DNA from: Neostapfia colusana
Taxonomy: Eukaryota > Streptophyta > Magnoliopsida > Poales > Poaceae
DNA: 64,000 nt
Assembly: GCA_030760725.1 (NCBI GenBank)
Contig: JASWHV010000019.1
Location: 32,801,944 to 32,865,943, forward strand
Direction of reading: 5' to 3'
Shown: positions 33,673 through 44,520 of the stretch, in pieces
How the letters are laid out: each line of letters opens with the position of its first letter
Numbering within the stretch: position 1 is the first letter of the stretch
The notes under the pieces: generated by a model
Database searches by the model: none
What the model saw: the letters and a program-made list of their open reading frames with translations, nothing else
Told to the model about the DNA's origin: nothing
Made by a program: the position numbers and the translations under genes

Positions 33673-34336
33673 ATGCTGAATTCTCGTACAACTATAGTTA
33701 CCAAGCCAGCTTGAAAATGTCACCTTTCGAGGCACTATATGGTAGACGGTGTAGAACACCCCTGTTCTGTAATGAGACGGGAGAAAACCAAGTGTTTGGA
33801 CCCGAAGTGTTACAGAACACCGAGAAGCAAGTCCAAACAATACATGAAAACCTGAAGGACGCTCAGTCACGTCAAAAAGGCTATGCGGACAATAGGCGAA
33901 GAAGTCTGACCTTCGAAGTCTAAGACTTTGTGTATCTCATGGTGTCGCCTATCCAAGGCCAACGGTGGTTTCAATGTCAAAGGCAAGTTAGCACATCGGA
34001 CCGTTCAAAATTTTGAGCAAGCGAGGAGAGGTAGCATATCAATTAGAGCTGCCGACACACCTCTCTGATGTGCAAGATGTATTTCACGTATCTCAGCTCA
34101 AGAAGTGCCTAAGAGTGCTAGAAGAACAAGTACCAATGGATGAGTTAGAACTCCAGAAAGATCTGACCTACGCGGAACACCCCATCAAAATCATGGATAC
34201 AAAGAAAGAAGTCATGAGGAATAAGGTAATCCGTTGGTGCAAAGTACAATGGAGCCATCACACGGAAGCCGAAGCTACATGGGAGCATGAAGAAGACCTC
34301 AAGACGGAATTCCTACATCTTTTCTCCACTCTATAA
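33673..34336 (+). pseudogene. G1 integrase C-terminal part with chromodomain-like tail
   Basis: It continues the integrase after the CACTA: AYAEFSYNYSYQASLKMSPF, ALYGRRCRTPLF, NLKDAQSRQKGYADNRRR, a stop at 33923, then GEVAYQLELPTHLSDVQDVF, HVSQLKKCLRV and IRWCKVQWSHHTEAEATWEH, ending HLFSTL at 34336. The final SHHTEAEATWEHEEDL segment is the chromodomain-like end typical of Tekay/Del-type elements. One or two shifts occur around 33925-34010. Confidence 0.85.
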
Positions 34337-34357
34337 AATCTCGAGGGCGAGATTCAT

Positions 34358-34374
34358 GTTAAGGGGGGTAAGTT
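34358..34374 (+). other. G1 polypurine tract
   Basis: TTAAGGGGGGTAAGTT lies directly before the 3' LTR start TGTAACAACC (34375). It is the plus-strand primer site of the element. Confidence 0.8.
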
Positions 34375-34794
34375 TGTAACAACCTCATTTCCATCATCAT
34401 GCATTGCATCCATTATCATCTATAGATAACTTAAAAAGGGAAGAGAAATAGAATAAAACCCTGGCCGCACCTCCCTAAATCAAATCCCCTGGCCGCACCT
34501 TAGAGATAAAGCTTCTAGAAGAATTTTAGAGATAAAGTTTCTAGAAGAATTTTAGAGATAAAGCTTCTAGAAGAATCTTGAAGCTAAACCTTAGAGATAA
34601 AGCTTCTAGAAGAATCTTGGAGATAAATCTTAGAGATAAAGATTCTAGAAGAATCATGGAAATAAACCTTAGAGAAAAAGCTTCTAGACGAACCTTAGAG
34701 ATAAAGCTTCTAGATAAGCTTAGAGATAGAACTTGGAGATAAAGTCTTGGAGATAAAACACCCTGCTGGCCTAACCTCTTAGGGATAGAGTCCT
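34375..34794 (+). mobile_element. G1 3' LTR, first part
   Basis: It begins TGTAACAACCTCATTTCC, like the solo LTR start at 7928. It runs to the insertion point of the Hopscotch-like copia (34795), resumes at 44060, and is cut again at 44521. The rest lies beyond the window. It contains the repeats at 34500-34760. Confidence 0.8.
34500..34760 (+). repeat. Tandem repeats in the G1 3' LTR
   Basis: About eight imperfect copies of 'ttagagataaagcttctaga' followed by 'agaat', some separated by a 14-bp spacer such as 'cttggagataaatc', lie here. The solo LTR has an unrelated 28-bp array in the comparable U3 place. Confidence 0.85.
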
Positions 34795-34961
34795 TGTTAG
34801 ACACTGTAAATGTGTGTGGGGCACAGGGGCATATTAGTCATTAGTGAGAGATTAGGGTTAGGGGTAGTTTAGTATTTCCCCTCATCTAATCCCTATATAT
34901 AATCATCCCTGTACCCTCATTATTCTAATCATCTAATACAGCCTCTATTAGCCCTCTAATA
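34795..34961 (+). mobile_element. 5' LTR of the Hopscotch-like element (167 bp)
   Basis: It begins TGTTAGACACTGTAAATG and ends CCTCTAATA, matching 43903-44059 closely. It holds a TATA motif TATATATAA at 34894-34902. A primer-site-like TTGTATCAGCTAGG follows at 34962. The pair of LTRs is what identifies the element's boundaries. Confidence 0.85.
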
Positions 34962-34989
34962 TTGTATCAGCTAGGTTAGATTAAGGATT

Positions 34990-35583
34990 AGGGATTAACC
35001 CTAACCCTAATGGCCCAGCCGCCACACTGGGCCGCCGCTAGCGCCGCCACGCCGCCGCCCTAGGCCGCTGCCGGGGCACCGCTACCCTGGGCCGCCGCAG
35101 GGGCCGCCCCGCTGCCACCATGCGCCGCCGCAACCCGATTCCACCGCCAGCCCCAACCCACCGCCGGCGCCACCGCCACCGCGTCACCGCCCTGGGCCAC
35201 CGTGCAGACGCTTGTGGCCGCCGCCGGCGCTCCTGCAGCCCCCACCGTGAAGCCACATCTGGCCGCCGCCGGCGCTCCTGCAGCCCCCACCGCGCAGCCG
35301 CATCTGGCCACCGCCGGTGCTACTGCAGACCCCACCATGTAGCCGCATCTGTCCGCTGCAGGCGCTGCTGCAGCCCCCACCGTCCATCCAGAACCCAGCG
35401 CTGCCATCCCTCGAGCCGCTGCTGCCGCCTGGCCCGCCGTCGTCGCCTCTGCAGTGACCCACGACGGCGCCGCTGCCTGGCCCACACCAGCTGCAGCCAC
35501 CCCTTGGGCCGCCGGCCCTGCAGCCCCCCACAACGGCGCCGCCTAGCCCGCAGCCGCCACTTCCTGGACCACCGCCAACGCTG
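34990..35583 (+). pseudogene. Gag remnant: Ala/Pro-rich linker with 45-bp repeats
   Basis: From ATG 35010 the frame reads MAQPPHWAAASAATPPP, a stop, then Ala/Pro/Trp-rich text up to ATSWTTANA at 35580. After removal of the solo LTR it joins APWDTAAAARAH at 39600. Four 45-bp units (35215-35394) encode a 15-residue repeat of the kind AAAGAPAAPTVKPHL, with a stop in unit three. No gag capsid domain is recognisable, so only the linker before the zinc-finger and protease region seems to remain. It may be an internal deletion derivative. Confidence 0.6.
35215..35394 (+). repeat. Four 45-bp tandem repeats
   Basis: The units start at 35215, 35260, 35305 and 35350, each beginning TG(G/T)CC and containing 'gctcctgcagcccccacc' or a close variant. 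The unit length is a multiple of three, so the reading frame is kept. Confidence 0.9.
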
Positions 35584-38500
35584 TGTGGCGGACCGGAATC
35601 CGCTCATCCAGCATCGCAGAGGGTGGTGCCGCGCAATGCGACACCCGACAGCACACGTCATAAGGACACAATATATTACATGGGAAAACAAACTGAACTG
35701 TACAAACAGGTACAAACTTCAGTTACAAATTATTGTTTATATTACACAGTGGAAGTCTACACTATATAACTCACGCCCGTCTATCTAGCAAAAGTCGGCT
35801 GCCCAGCCCTAGGGCTGGCTGCACTCCTCAGCTCAGCGCGGCGTGTACGGCTCCCACTCGGCCGCGGTCCCCGACGGAGGGTAACCCTCACCGGTGGACT
35901 CGTACTCCGAGTCCGTGGGTGGCTCCTCACCTGAAAAACACTTAAGCAGCAACCGTGAGCACGATGGCTCAACAAGACTTAACCGACTCACCTAGACATG
36001 AAACTCTACATGAGGTGTACCTTGAACATAGGATAGTGATATTGCAGCAAAGGGACCCGCCTATAAGTTCCTCCTTAATTCATCTTTTAGCAACAAGTTA
36101 ACAGTTTGGGGATCTGAAATTTAGTAAGCAATATTCAATGGCACACATGTAGCAATACAATTATATAATGACTGCAATATTGAAGTATAACATTCCATAA
36201 ATTATCTACGTTACGACGCAGTGAACAAGCGATACTCGTCACCGCGAGGGATGGCGAATCGACTCGATATACACCTGCAGGGAAACCCAAAGAGCATGTC
36301 ACGTACGCCCATCCGTGGAGCTGCACAGCACGCTCACTCGATGTCGTACGGGACAACCTTTCACCCACCAGCCCAAACGTCGAACCGGTCGCACCGAAAC
36401 GAGCAGGAGGTTCCCCACACGGAGCATCTCTCTATGCCCGTTGGCAGATTTCCACCTTGCTGCCCTCAGCCTACACCTATAAATCGGTGCGTTATGCCTC
36501 GACGCCCGGAGGTTTAGGCTACCTCAGTTTATCGGGGCCCATATATCCGATATGCCTTCGGTACGTTCAATACATGTTCAGCAGGGCCGCACACGGATCG
36601 GTTCTCAATCGACACGGACAGGGCTGCGCGCACAAGAGTTCCTCTTGCTGCGCCCTAGCCCCTGCCTAGTCTCATTTTCATTACTACAGTGATCTCACAT
36701 CACTCGAACCAAACTCGTGTGTCCCAAGCCTAACTCGCGAGTAGATTCCAACTACTCGACTTGTACCAAAGTCCTATGAATATTTAAGCATAGCCTGTCT
36801 ACTCGAGGCCTTAGACTTTACCCTCACTCTTATGGAAAATTTCTGGTCATGCAAGTGGGGTTCCAATCATCCTACACCTAATGCACATTCATACATCACC
36901 CTTGACATGTGAACAAAGCAAAACTTGATAAAAGAAGTTAATGCAAACCGGGGCTTTCCTTGTTGCTGCTGGTCAGAGGTTAAGTCTTCGTCCGGAAGGA
37001 GGAAGTCCAGCACTTCCGGAGTCTCTTCACCTTCAGCAACTACACGTTAATGAAATACTACATGTCAATTTAAATGCAATGTGTGAACTTGAATACTTAA
37101 TTACTAATAACTCTAGCTAGCCCTCCCATTTGGTTCCGAAATTTTTGTATGGTGGCTTGGTAGGGTCCTACCCAGAGTCTTAACCAAGTTTCATTTGAAA
37201 CAAAGTTCAGTTGAACCTTGTACAAATAAAAGCCCATTTGGTCAATATTTGAGCCTCTAAGTAATTCCAGGGGTTTTCATGGCTCCAGCCAATACTTTCT
37301 GGAAACTAGAATTTAGGATGGTTCTAATGGAATTGGTTCCATGTCATTTAAAGAATTCTACTGAAAGTTATGCCCTAATTAAAATTTGAGAAGATCTGAA
37401 AAATGTTTCGGTACATTTTTCTATTTTCTCAGGGCAGTTCTCTTAATCACCCCATTAGGGTAACTAAATGAACTTGGATGGGTCCGAAAATTTTACTGGG
37501 ATTCAGAGATTTTCCAATGAACCTCTCAGTCAAATTTCAGAATTTTTCATAAAGTAGTTCTCCAGATAAAATTCCCAACAGTTTAAACTTTAGGGATTTA
37601 ATTCTGGAAAACTATTCACTTTCATGAGCTGAATTTGGTATTTCTGGAAAGTACTCTGAATTCTGAGTTCAGCAAAATTTGGTTCATCGAATTTGGAGTT
37701 TCCTAGCCAAAGTTCTATTCATTTGAAGTTTGAACTAAAACTGGAAATTCCAAAAATGTTTAAATCCTGCGGGTGGGTCCATCGCACACGTGTCGACCGC
37801 TGGAGCCGAGCCACACGGGGCCACAGACTCCTTCCCACGCGGCCACACTGGATCCTGGACTGCAGAGAATCCCGCATGTTTACCTCCAGTCGCTGACGAG
37901 TGGGGCCTCCCCCCTTCGTCTTCCTCCAGCCACCCGCGCGACCCTGCCGCCGAGCTCGCCGGAGCTCTCGCCGGGAAGGGGTTCGGGCCCTCGGAACTTG
38001 CTGATTCTCGCCGCCACTGCACATTCTTGCGTGAGGAACACATTGCCGGCCTTACCTCGGATCGAGGATGGCCGGAAACCTAGGGGCGACGGTGACAGTA
38101 GCTGTGCTTACTTCAGCAGCGTCGCTAGGGCACTGTACTGCCCCAGCCTTGCTCCGGTTAGCTCCTACAGCATCGCCATGACCTAGGGCGCAACGTCCCG
38201 GGCTCTGATCTCGCGAGAAACGTCGGCAACCAGGGGCTCACCGTGCGACCTATGGCGATTTCGGGGAAAACTGGAAAAACTCAAAGAACTGAGGGTTTCC
38301 TCTATGGTTCTTCCTAGTTCTTGATCCCACGTGCCCGCACGGATGTCTACAACTGGGTTTCTAGGTCTGGGGAGGAGTGGTTCGGTGTGTGAGGCGAATT
38401 TGCCAATTTACCCGAACCGGGCTATATTGCATGCTCTCGGCAAGACTGGAATTCCGGCCAGCACACCTCATGGCATGCGGCTGGCGTTGTTGGACAGGGA

Positions 38501-39594
38501 GCACACTTCCAGGCGAAGCTCCTGGCCCGCTCACTTGACGGGGGATCAAGCCTAGCGGCCGGGCTGGGAGTTTTCGGTCGCGGCGGCTCTACCCGGTGTG
38601 GAATGAAAACAAGGATCTTGGGAGCAGTTTACCGTGGATGGGGCGCCGGGGTATCGTGTCTATCACGTCGAGGACGCCTCGGCGAATTTCGGGGTGAGCT
38701 CAGACTCGCTTGCTAGCTACTGGGACGGGAGGACGCCGGAGCACCGAAAGTTTTCGGGCGTGCGGCGGTGTTTCTTCGTCGAGGGTTTCGGGAACGGTCA
38801 AGACCGTGACGGGAGTCGGTTCTGGAGAGAAATATTGCCGGGCGACCGCTTCGTCGACATGCGCTGTGGGCTGGCGCACGGGAGGTGGTGTTCGGAGAAG
38901 CAGCTCGCTGGCGCACAGAGGGAGTTTGCTTCGGCGAGAAACAGAGCGCTGTCCGGTGTTGCACCTCCCTCCCACTGCCTTGTGGGCCCAACTTTCCCCC
39001 CTAATCCTTTCCTCCCCATTTCTTTTGTATATATCCCACCTACTAAACATTGAATGAGAGACAGCCCCCACGTATTGGTTTGAATTTGAGTTCTCAAAAT
39101 TAAACTTTGTTGGGTTAAATTTGCTTCATGTTTAAACTGAAATTCAAATTCAGTTTTGAATTATTGCAAATTTAGCTCCCGACAAGATGAACTCCAATGG
39201 GGATGAAAATTGGTGGTCTAACTCAGAAAAATGTGCTGAGTTTGAATAAGAAGCTAACTTTTGAATTTGAGTGATGAAAGTTGCTGCAATTTGAATTTAC
39301 ATTCAAATTGGCCTCTTTTTCAAATACCTCTAAAAGTGCCTCAAAAAGTGTTGGATTTACATGAAACTTGGCATGAACCTTCCCAAGACTTTTTAAGTTC
39401 TAGGGGTGACCTCAACCTCTCATGTTCATGTGTAGAAATCCTACTTTGTGAAAGTGAAGGCTTTCCCCTCTAATCCCTCTTTTGATGGAGGTTACTTGCT
39501 CTTCACAATATTTCCTAAGATATCCACAACAAAAACTGTGGTGTTGTGAGGTGAAGAAAAGTTTTTGCAAGTCCCTTTTTCTTGGGCTTTTGCA
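35584..39594 (-). mobile_element. Solo LTR, Tekay-like family (4.0 kb)
   Basis: It begins TGTGGCGGACCGG and ends GGGCTTTTGCA. It is flanked by a perfect 5-bp duplication CGCTG (35579-35583 and 39595-39599). No internal region is present, so it is a solo LTR left by recombination. It shares blocks with the LTRs at 1-1750 (inverted), 1965, 46163 and 56370, including the hairpin block at 35626-35644. By comparison with 46163-60288, the parent element read on the minus strand. Removing it restores the copia reading ANA-APWDT. The many open frames inside are not genes. Confidence 0.92.
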
Positions 39595-39599
39595 CGCTG

Positions 39600-41678
39600 C
39601 ACCATGGGACACCGCCGCAGCAGCCAGGGCGCACGCGGGGGGGGGGGGGGGGGGGGGGGAGGGCTGCCGCCCTCGGAGGTCGTTCTTGGCCGCTATCGGC
39701 TGTTGCCTACTCTGTTGGCATGGCCATCGAGGGTCCGAGCGTGTTGTCTTCCTTCCCGGCCCCGCCACCGCCGGGGCATGTCGCGACCCGTTCTACACCG
39801 TCGGTCTACCTGCGGGGTCTCACGCCGTCTGGCCCTGACTGGGTGGTGGACTCCGGTGCCTCGTACCACACCACCCCTAATGTCGGTATCCTATCTTCTA
39901 CCCGCCATTCCCATCCCTCTGATCCTTCATCTATCACTGTTAAGAGTGGATCAGCTCTTCCAGTCACCTCAGTAGGTGACTCGGGTTCGCCGGATTCGTT
40001 TCAACTACGTGATGTTCTTGTTGCTGCTGACATCATTCAGCACATTCTTTCCGTTCATCATTTTACTACTAACAACCATGTTTCCCATGAGTTTGATCCT
40101 TATGGTGTAACTGTGAAGGATCTTACTACTCGACGCATTCTCTTTCGCTGTGAGAGTACGGGTCCCCTGTACACGATGCGTCTTCCACATTACGCTCCGC
40201 CTCTTGCCCTGATTACGACAGCTTCTTGGACCATTTGGCATCTTCGGCTTGGCCACCCCGGTGTTGATGCTATGTCGAAGTTGTCTGGTAGTTCAGTGAT
40301 TTCGTGTAATCGGGGTACTCATGAGTCTCTTTGCCATGCTTGTCAGTTGGGCCGCCATGTTCGACTTCCTTTTCTGCATTCTGTCACTCGTGTCGAGCAC
40401 ATATTTGATATGATTCACTGTGATCTTTGGACTTCACCTGTTCTTAGTGTTTCTAGATGTAAGTATTACTTGGTGGTCGTTGATGATTTTTCACACTATT
40501 TATGGACTGTTCCCTTGCGACAAAAGTCTGATACGTTCGGCACTCTTCCTCACTTCTTCGCTTGGGTGTCCACCCAGTTTGGGCGCACAGTCCGTGCAGT
40601 CCAGTGCGACAACGGGCGCGAGATTGACAACTCTGCGTTCCATGACTTTCTGCTTTCTCGCGGTGTTCAGTTGCGCATGTCTTGCCCGTACACTTCTCCC
40701 CAGAACGGCAAGGCTGAGCGCATGATTCGGACCACCAACGATGTCATGTGCTCCCTGATGTTTCAGCCTTCTACCCTTGCTCGCTACTGGGCGGAGGCGC
40801 TTCACACTGCCACCTACCTCATTAATCGCCTTCCTACTAAGCTGATTAGTGCTTCCACCCCTCACTTCACTTTGTTCAGCACCCCTCCTCTTTACGACCA
40901 TCTTCGAGACTTCGGGTGTGCTTGCTACCCAAGCCTCTCTGCCACGGCTCCCCATAAGCTTGCGCCTCGCTCGACTCGGTGTGTTTTTCTTGGGTACTCC
41001 CCTGACCATAAGGGGTACAGGTGCCTTGACCCTGCCACCCGTCGTATCTTGATCTCCCAACACGTTGTCTTCGACGAGTCTTCCTTTCCATTTTTCACCC
41101 CGTCCTCTGACTCCGTCGCTGAGTTGGATTCCCTCTTCTCTACTGACTCCGAGGCCGCTCCTGTACAGCAACCTTGCCTTTTACCTCTTACAGGTTACCC
41201 ACCCGCCGCGCCACGCACAACTTCGGCATCTTCCATGCCACCTGCTGTGCCATACATGGCATCGACGTCCCTGACGCCACCTGCTGTGCCACACGCGGCC
41301 CCGGCATCCCTGACGCCACTTACTGCACCACGTGTGGCCCCGGCGTCCCTGACGCCACGCGCGGCCTCGGCGCCCCCGACGTCACCCACTATACCATGCA
41401 CAGCCCCGGTGTCCCCGACGACGCCTGCTGCGCCAAGCGAGGCCTCGGCGTCCCCGACGTCGACCACTGCGCCACACGCGGCCTCAGCTTCCACGACGTC
41501 ACCAGACGCACCAGGAGCAGCACCAACGATGACTTCTCGCTTCACCGACCCAGTACTTGTCTACCAGCGACAAGCACGGGGGGTAGGGGGTGGCCCTGCT
41601 CCAGCTGCGCCACGCATGGCCCCGAGACCCACTCTCGTCTACCCATGACGAGATAAGGTTGTTGTACCCGAGCGCCCG
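39600..41678 (+). pseudogene. Hopscotch-like protease and integrase
   Basis: A glycine-rich stretch with a 23-base G run (39637-39659) leads into protease (DWVVDSGASYHTTPN, DSGAS intact, about 39838). The GAG-pre-integrase follows (IWHLRLGHPGVDAM, CHACQLGRHVRLPF). The integrase core has MIHCDLWTSPV, VQCDNGREIDNSAFHDF and CPYTSPQNGKAERMIRT, in which the second Asp and the Glu are visible. A long Ala/Pro/Ser/Thr linker of repeated 'TPPAVPHAAPASLTP' type follows. A stop lies at 41646-41648, after which the same frame continues into RT. One of the longer intact stretches in the window (about 688 codons). Confidence 0.85.
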
Positions 41679-43293
41679 GTGTACAACCCTCCTCTTCTCC
41701 ACAGGGATCCTGGTCAAGTCCACCCGATGATGACTCGACGTGCGTCCTGGAGTCTTTGGCCAGCTGAGCGCTTCGCTGGAGCTGCCTTCTCGTCGACGAC
41801 ATCTCCACCGATCGACTCTTCTTCAATCTCACCCATACCTACTTCCGTGTGTAGTGCCCTCGCCGACCCTCACTGGTGCTGCGCTATGGAGGAAGAGTAT
41901 GAGGCCCTGCTTGCCAACCAGACCTGGGACCTAGTTCCCCGTCACGGTCGTGGTAATGTTGTCATGGGCAAGTGGGTGTTCACGCACAAGAAGAATGCGG
42001 ACGGTACCTTGGAGAGGTACAAGGCTCGGTGGGTACTGTGGGTTTCACACAGCGCCCTGGAGTCGACTATGACGAGACCTTCAGCCCGATGGCGTACCGT
42101 TCTATCGCTGGCTCTCTCGCGTTCTTGGCCTGTCCACCAGTTGGACATCAAGAATGCCTTCCTCCACGGTACACTGATCGAGACGGTGTACTGCAGTCAG
42201 CCGGCAGGATTTGTTGATTCAGCTCACCCAGACATGGTCTGTAAGCTGAACAAATCCCTATACGGACTGAAGCAGGCACCGCGAGCCTGGTATAGCCGGT
42301 TTGCCTCCTTCTTGGTCTCACATGGGTTCGTCGAAGCTAAGTCGGACACTTCGCTGTTTGTCTATCGACGTGGCAGTGACACTTCTTACCTTCTACTGTA
42401 CGTCAATGACATTGTACTAATAGTGTCTAGTCCGGCCTTGCTTCGGCGCACCATTTCTGCTTTACAGCCGGAGTTCGCTATGAAGGACCTGGGCCGTCTC
42501 CACCACTTCCTGGGTATTGCGGTCGAGGACCGACCAGGCGGCTCATTCCTTCACCAGCGACAGTACTGCCTGGATATCTTCCAGCGAGCGGGCATGGATG
42601 AGTGCAAGCCGTGCTCCACTCCAGTGGACACCAGTCTCTGACCCCACTACTTACAGGAGTCTTGCAGGTGCTCTTAAGTACCTTACCTTCACCAGGCCGG
42701 ATATCTCGTATACGGTTCAGCAGGTGTGCCTCCACATGCACCTCACCGCTGTGAAGCGGATTCTTCGGTACCTACGAGGTACCCTCGACTACGGCCTCCT
42801 CCTTCGACGTGACGCGGCCTTCGATCCAATCGTGTACACAGACGCTGACTGGGCAGGCTGCCCAGACACACGACGTTCTACTCCGGTGTACGCTGTCTTC
42901 CTGGGCGGTAATCTCGTCTCCTGGTCCTCGAAGCGACAGCCCGTGGTGTCGCACTCGAGTGCTGAGCAGGAGTATCGCACTGTGGCTAACGGCGTGGCTG
43001 AGGCCTCCTGGCTTCAACAGCTGCTTCAGGAGCTCCACACTCCCATCGCCAGGAGCACCCTGATCTACTGCGACAACGTCAGCGCCATGTATCTTGCCAA
43101 CAACCCGGTCCAGCATCAGCGCACAAAGCATGTGGAGATCGACCTCCACTTTGTTGTTGAGCAGGTTGCACGTGGCGAGGTTTGGGTACACCATGTCCCG
43201 ACGACGAAGCAGTTCGCCGACATCTTCATGAAGGGCCTCCCATCGTCGCTGTTCTCTGAGTTTCGGTCCAGTCTCAACATCTGCAATGGCTAG
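41679..43293 (+). pseudogene. Hopscotch-like reverse transcriptase and RNase H
   Basis: RT has ALADPHWCCAMEEEYEALLA, NQTWDLVPR and GKWVFTHKKNADG. Between two compensating shifts (about 42035-42090) the protein text is garbled; the other frame reads GFTQRPGVDYDETFSPMA. Then come HQLDIKNAFLHG (catalytic Asp kept) and YGLKQAPRAWYSRF. LLYVNDIVL has Asn in place of the second Asp of the YVDD box. A shift near 42640 moves to the frame with DPTTYRSLAGALKYLTFTRP. RNase H follows (YTDADWAGCPD, SSAEQEYRTVANG, CDNVSAMYLANNPV), with the end ADIFMKGLPSSLF and a stop at 43293. Confidence 0.85.
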
Positions 43294-43302
43294 ATGTTAT
43301 GA

Positions 43303-43312
43303 CTGAGGGGGG
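43303..43312 (+). other. Polypurine tract of the Hopscotch-like element
   Basis: CTGAGGGGGG lies immediately before TGTTACAC, the start of the 3' LTR. Copia elements prime plus-strand synthesis here. Confidence 0.8.
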
Positions 43313-43317
43313 TGTTA

Positions 43318-43725
43318 CACTACTACAAAAAGTATTTTCACAGGCGCCTCAATTTTTCAAATACAGGCTGTCCGCAAAGAAATGCTACTGTGGTGACGAA
43401 TGAAACAATAACCGTCTATGATGACAAAACTTCGCAGGCGGTTTTTAACAAACAACCAACTAGTTAAATACAATATTTTCTCAAGCGGCTATTAATAAAG
43501 AACCACCTGTACTGTGACAAACTTCACAGGTGGTTCTTAATAAACCACCACCTGGGTAAATACATGATTTTCACGGGCGGCCATTAATAAAGAACCGCCT
43601 GTACTGGTTCAAACATCACAAGTGGTTTTTAATGAAGAGCTGCGGCAAAGTCATTGTTTTCACGGGCGGCCATTAATAAAGAACCGCCTGTGATGCTGAT
43701 AAGCTCCTGTCAAGCTAATCCCTTC
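43318..43725 (+). mobile_element. CACTA-end-like fragment in the 3' LTR
   Basis: It begins CACTACTACAAAAAG and carries repeated 'ttcacaggcgg' and 'aagaaccgcctgt' motifs in both orientations, the subterminal repeat style of CACTA elements. No matching inverted end is found before the LTR resumes at 43903. The transposon is therefore truncated, or its other half was replaced by the unexplained sequence 43726-43902. It splits the 165-bp LTR after its first bases. Confidence 0.65.
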
Positions 43726-43902
43726 ACAGCAAGCTCTTGTAGATGCATGTAACACCCGGGACTCATCATTTGGATTGTTGAAAGATTCAATTGAAGCCTG
43801 ACGATACGTTGGAAGAATTTTCCTATCCATTTGAAGGATTTCTTTCCCTTCTCTCCATTTCAAAAACTTACATAGATGCTACTTTATCTGTTCAAAAACA
43901 CT
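43726..43902. other. Unassigned 177-bp segment
   Basis: It lies between the CACTA-like fragment and the resumed LTR. It includes TGTAACACCCGGGACTC (from 43749), which resembles the beginning of a gypsy LTR, then AT-rich text. I see no ORF and no clear match elsewhere in the window. Confidence 0.5.
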
Positions 43903-44059
43903 GTAACTGTGTGTGGGGCACAGGGGCATATTAGTCTTTAGTGAGGGATTAGGGTTAGGGGTAGTTTAGTCTTTTTCCCTCACCTAATCCCTCTATATAA
44001 TCATCCCTGTACCCTCAATATTCTAATCATCTAATACAGCCTCTATTAGCCCTCTAATA

Positions 44060-44520
44060 CTTCTCCTCCTCCAAACCAAGTAGGAGATTGCATATCTTGG
44101 ATATAGAGTCCTTCTCCTCCTCCAAGGTGAGTAGGAGATCTTCCCCCTTATAAATACAGCCTTCCCTGGCCGCCACCCCTGCCAAAACAAGCCTGTCACC
44201 CCTGCTGCCAAGCCCTGGTTGCCACTCCTTTGCTGCTGCCTTGGCCGCGGTCGAAGCTCTGCCCCGCCTCGCCGTCACCGGAGAAGAAGACCCCTGCTGC
44301 CCTGTCCTGGCTGCAGTCCTATTCTTTCCCAAGAAAAAATGCTCCAGCTGCTGCCACTGCAAGGAGAAGGCCAGCCGTAAGGGGAGAGGAGGAAGAAGAG
44401 AGGTAGGTCCCCGTCACCCCTCTTACCACGTTGCTCTTTGTTCTACGTACCTGTTTTTCTCCACCCCCTACGAACAGGAATTTCACCATGTGGGTAGACC
44501 ACGTTCCGATTAAGTTTTTA
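44060..44520 (+). mobile_element. G1 3' LTR, second part
   Basis: It corresponds to about 8500-8920 of the solo LTR: a TATAAATA box near 44150, then 'tcgccgtcaccggagaagaa', the 'gaagagaggtaggtccccgt' block (8790 in the solo LTR) and 'tagaccacgttcc'. Copia 2 interrupts it at 44521. The missing end must lie beyond the right edge of the window. Confidence 0.8.

Larger units (their letters stand above)
6149..34374 (+). mobile_element. Internal region of host gypsy element G1, with nested insertions
   Basis: Removing the insertions at 7928-29460 and 31423-33669 leaves about 4.5 kb. In order these are leader, gag, protease, reverse transcriptase, RNase H, integrase and a polypurine tract, which is the Ty3/gypsy order. 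Reading continues across both insertions: KKDET at 7925 joins RMCVDYKSLNE at 29470, and integrase joins at 31422/33673. The pol resembles Tekay/Del-type chromoviruses by its integrase and C-terminal tail. It is thoroughly pseudogenised and is the oldest layer in the window. Confidence 0.85.
34795..44059 (+). mobile_element. Hopscotch-like Ty1/copia element with nested insertions
   Basis: Short LTRs (34795-34961; 43313-43320 plus 43903-44059) surround a copia pol in the order protease, integrase, RT, RNase H. Without the solo LTR and the insert in its 3' LTR it is about 4.7 kb. The flanks GTCCT and CTTCT match only 3/5, so the TSD is weak. G1 LTR sequence continues on both sides, which supports the ends. 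A real gag domain is missing. Family resemblance is from pol motifs (LGHPGVDAM, AMKDLG, ADIFMKGLPS) and from the roughly 165-bp LTR. Confidence 0.82.

Noticed and set aside
34990..35010. Telomere-like AACCCTAACCCTAA
   Set aside because: Only two units, inside the leader of the Hopscotch-like copia. Not a telomere or an interstitial telomeric array.
37719..39097. Several overlapping 100-140-residue frames
   Set aside because: All lie inside the solo LTR 35584-39594 and overlap each other in different frames, so they are not genes.
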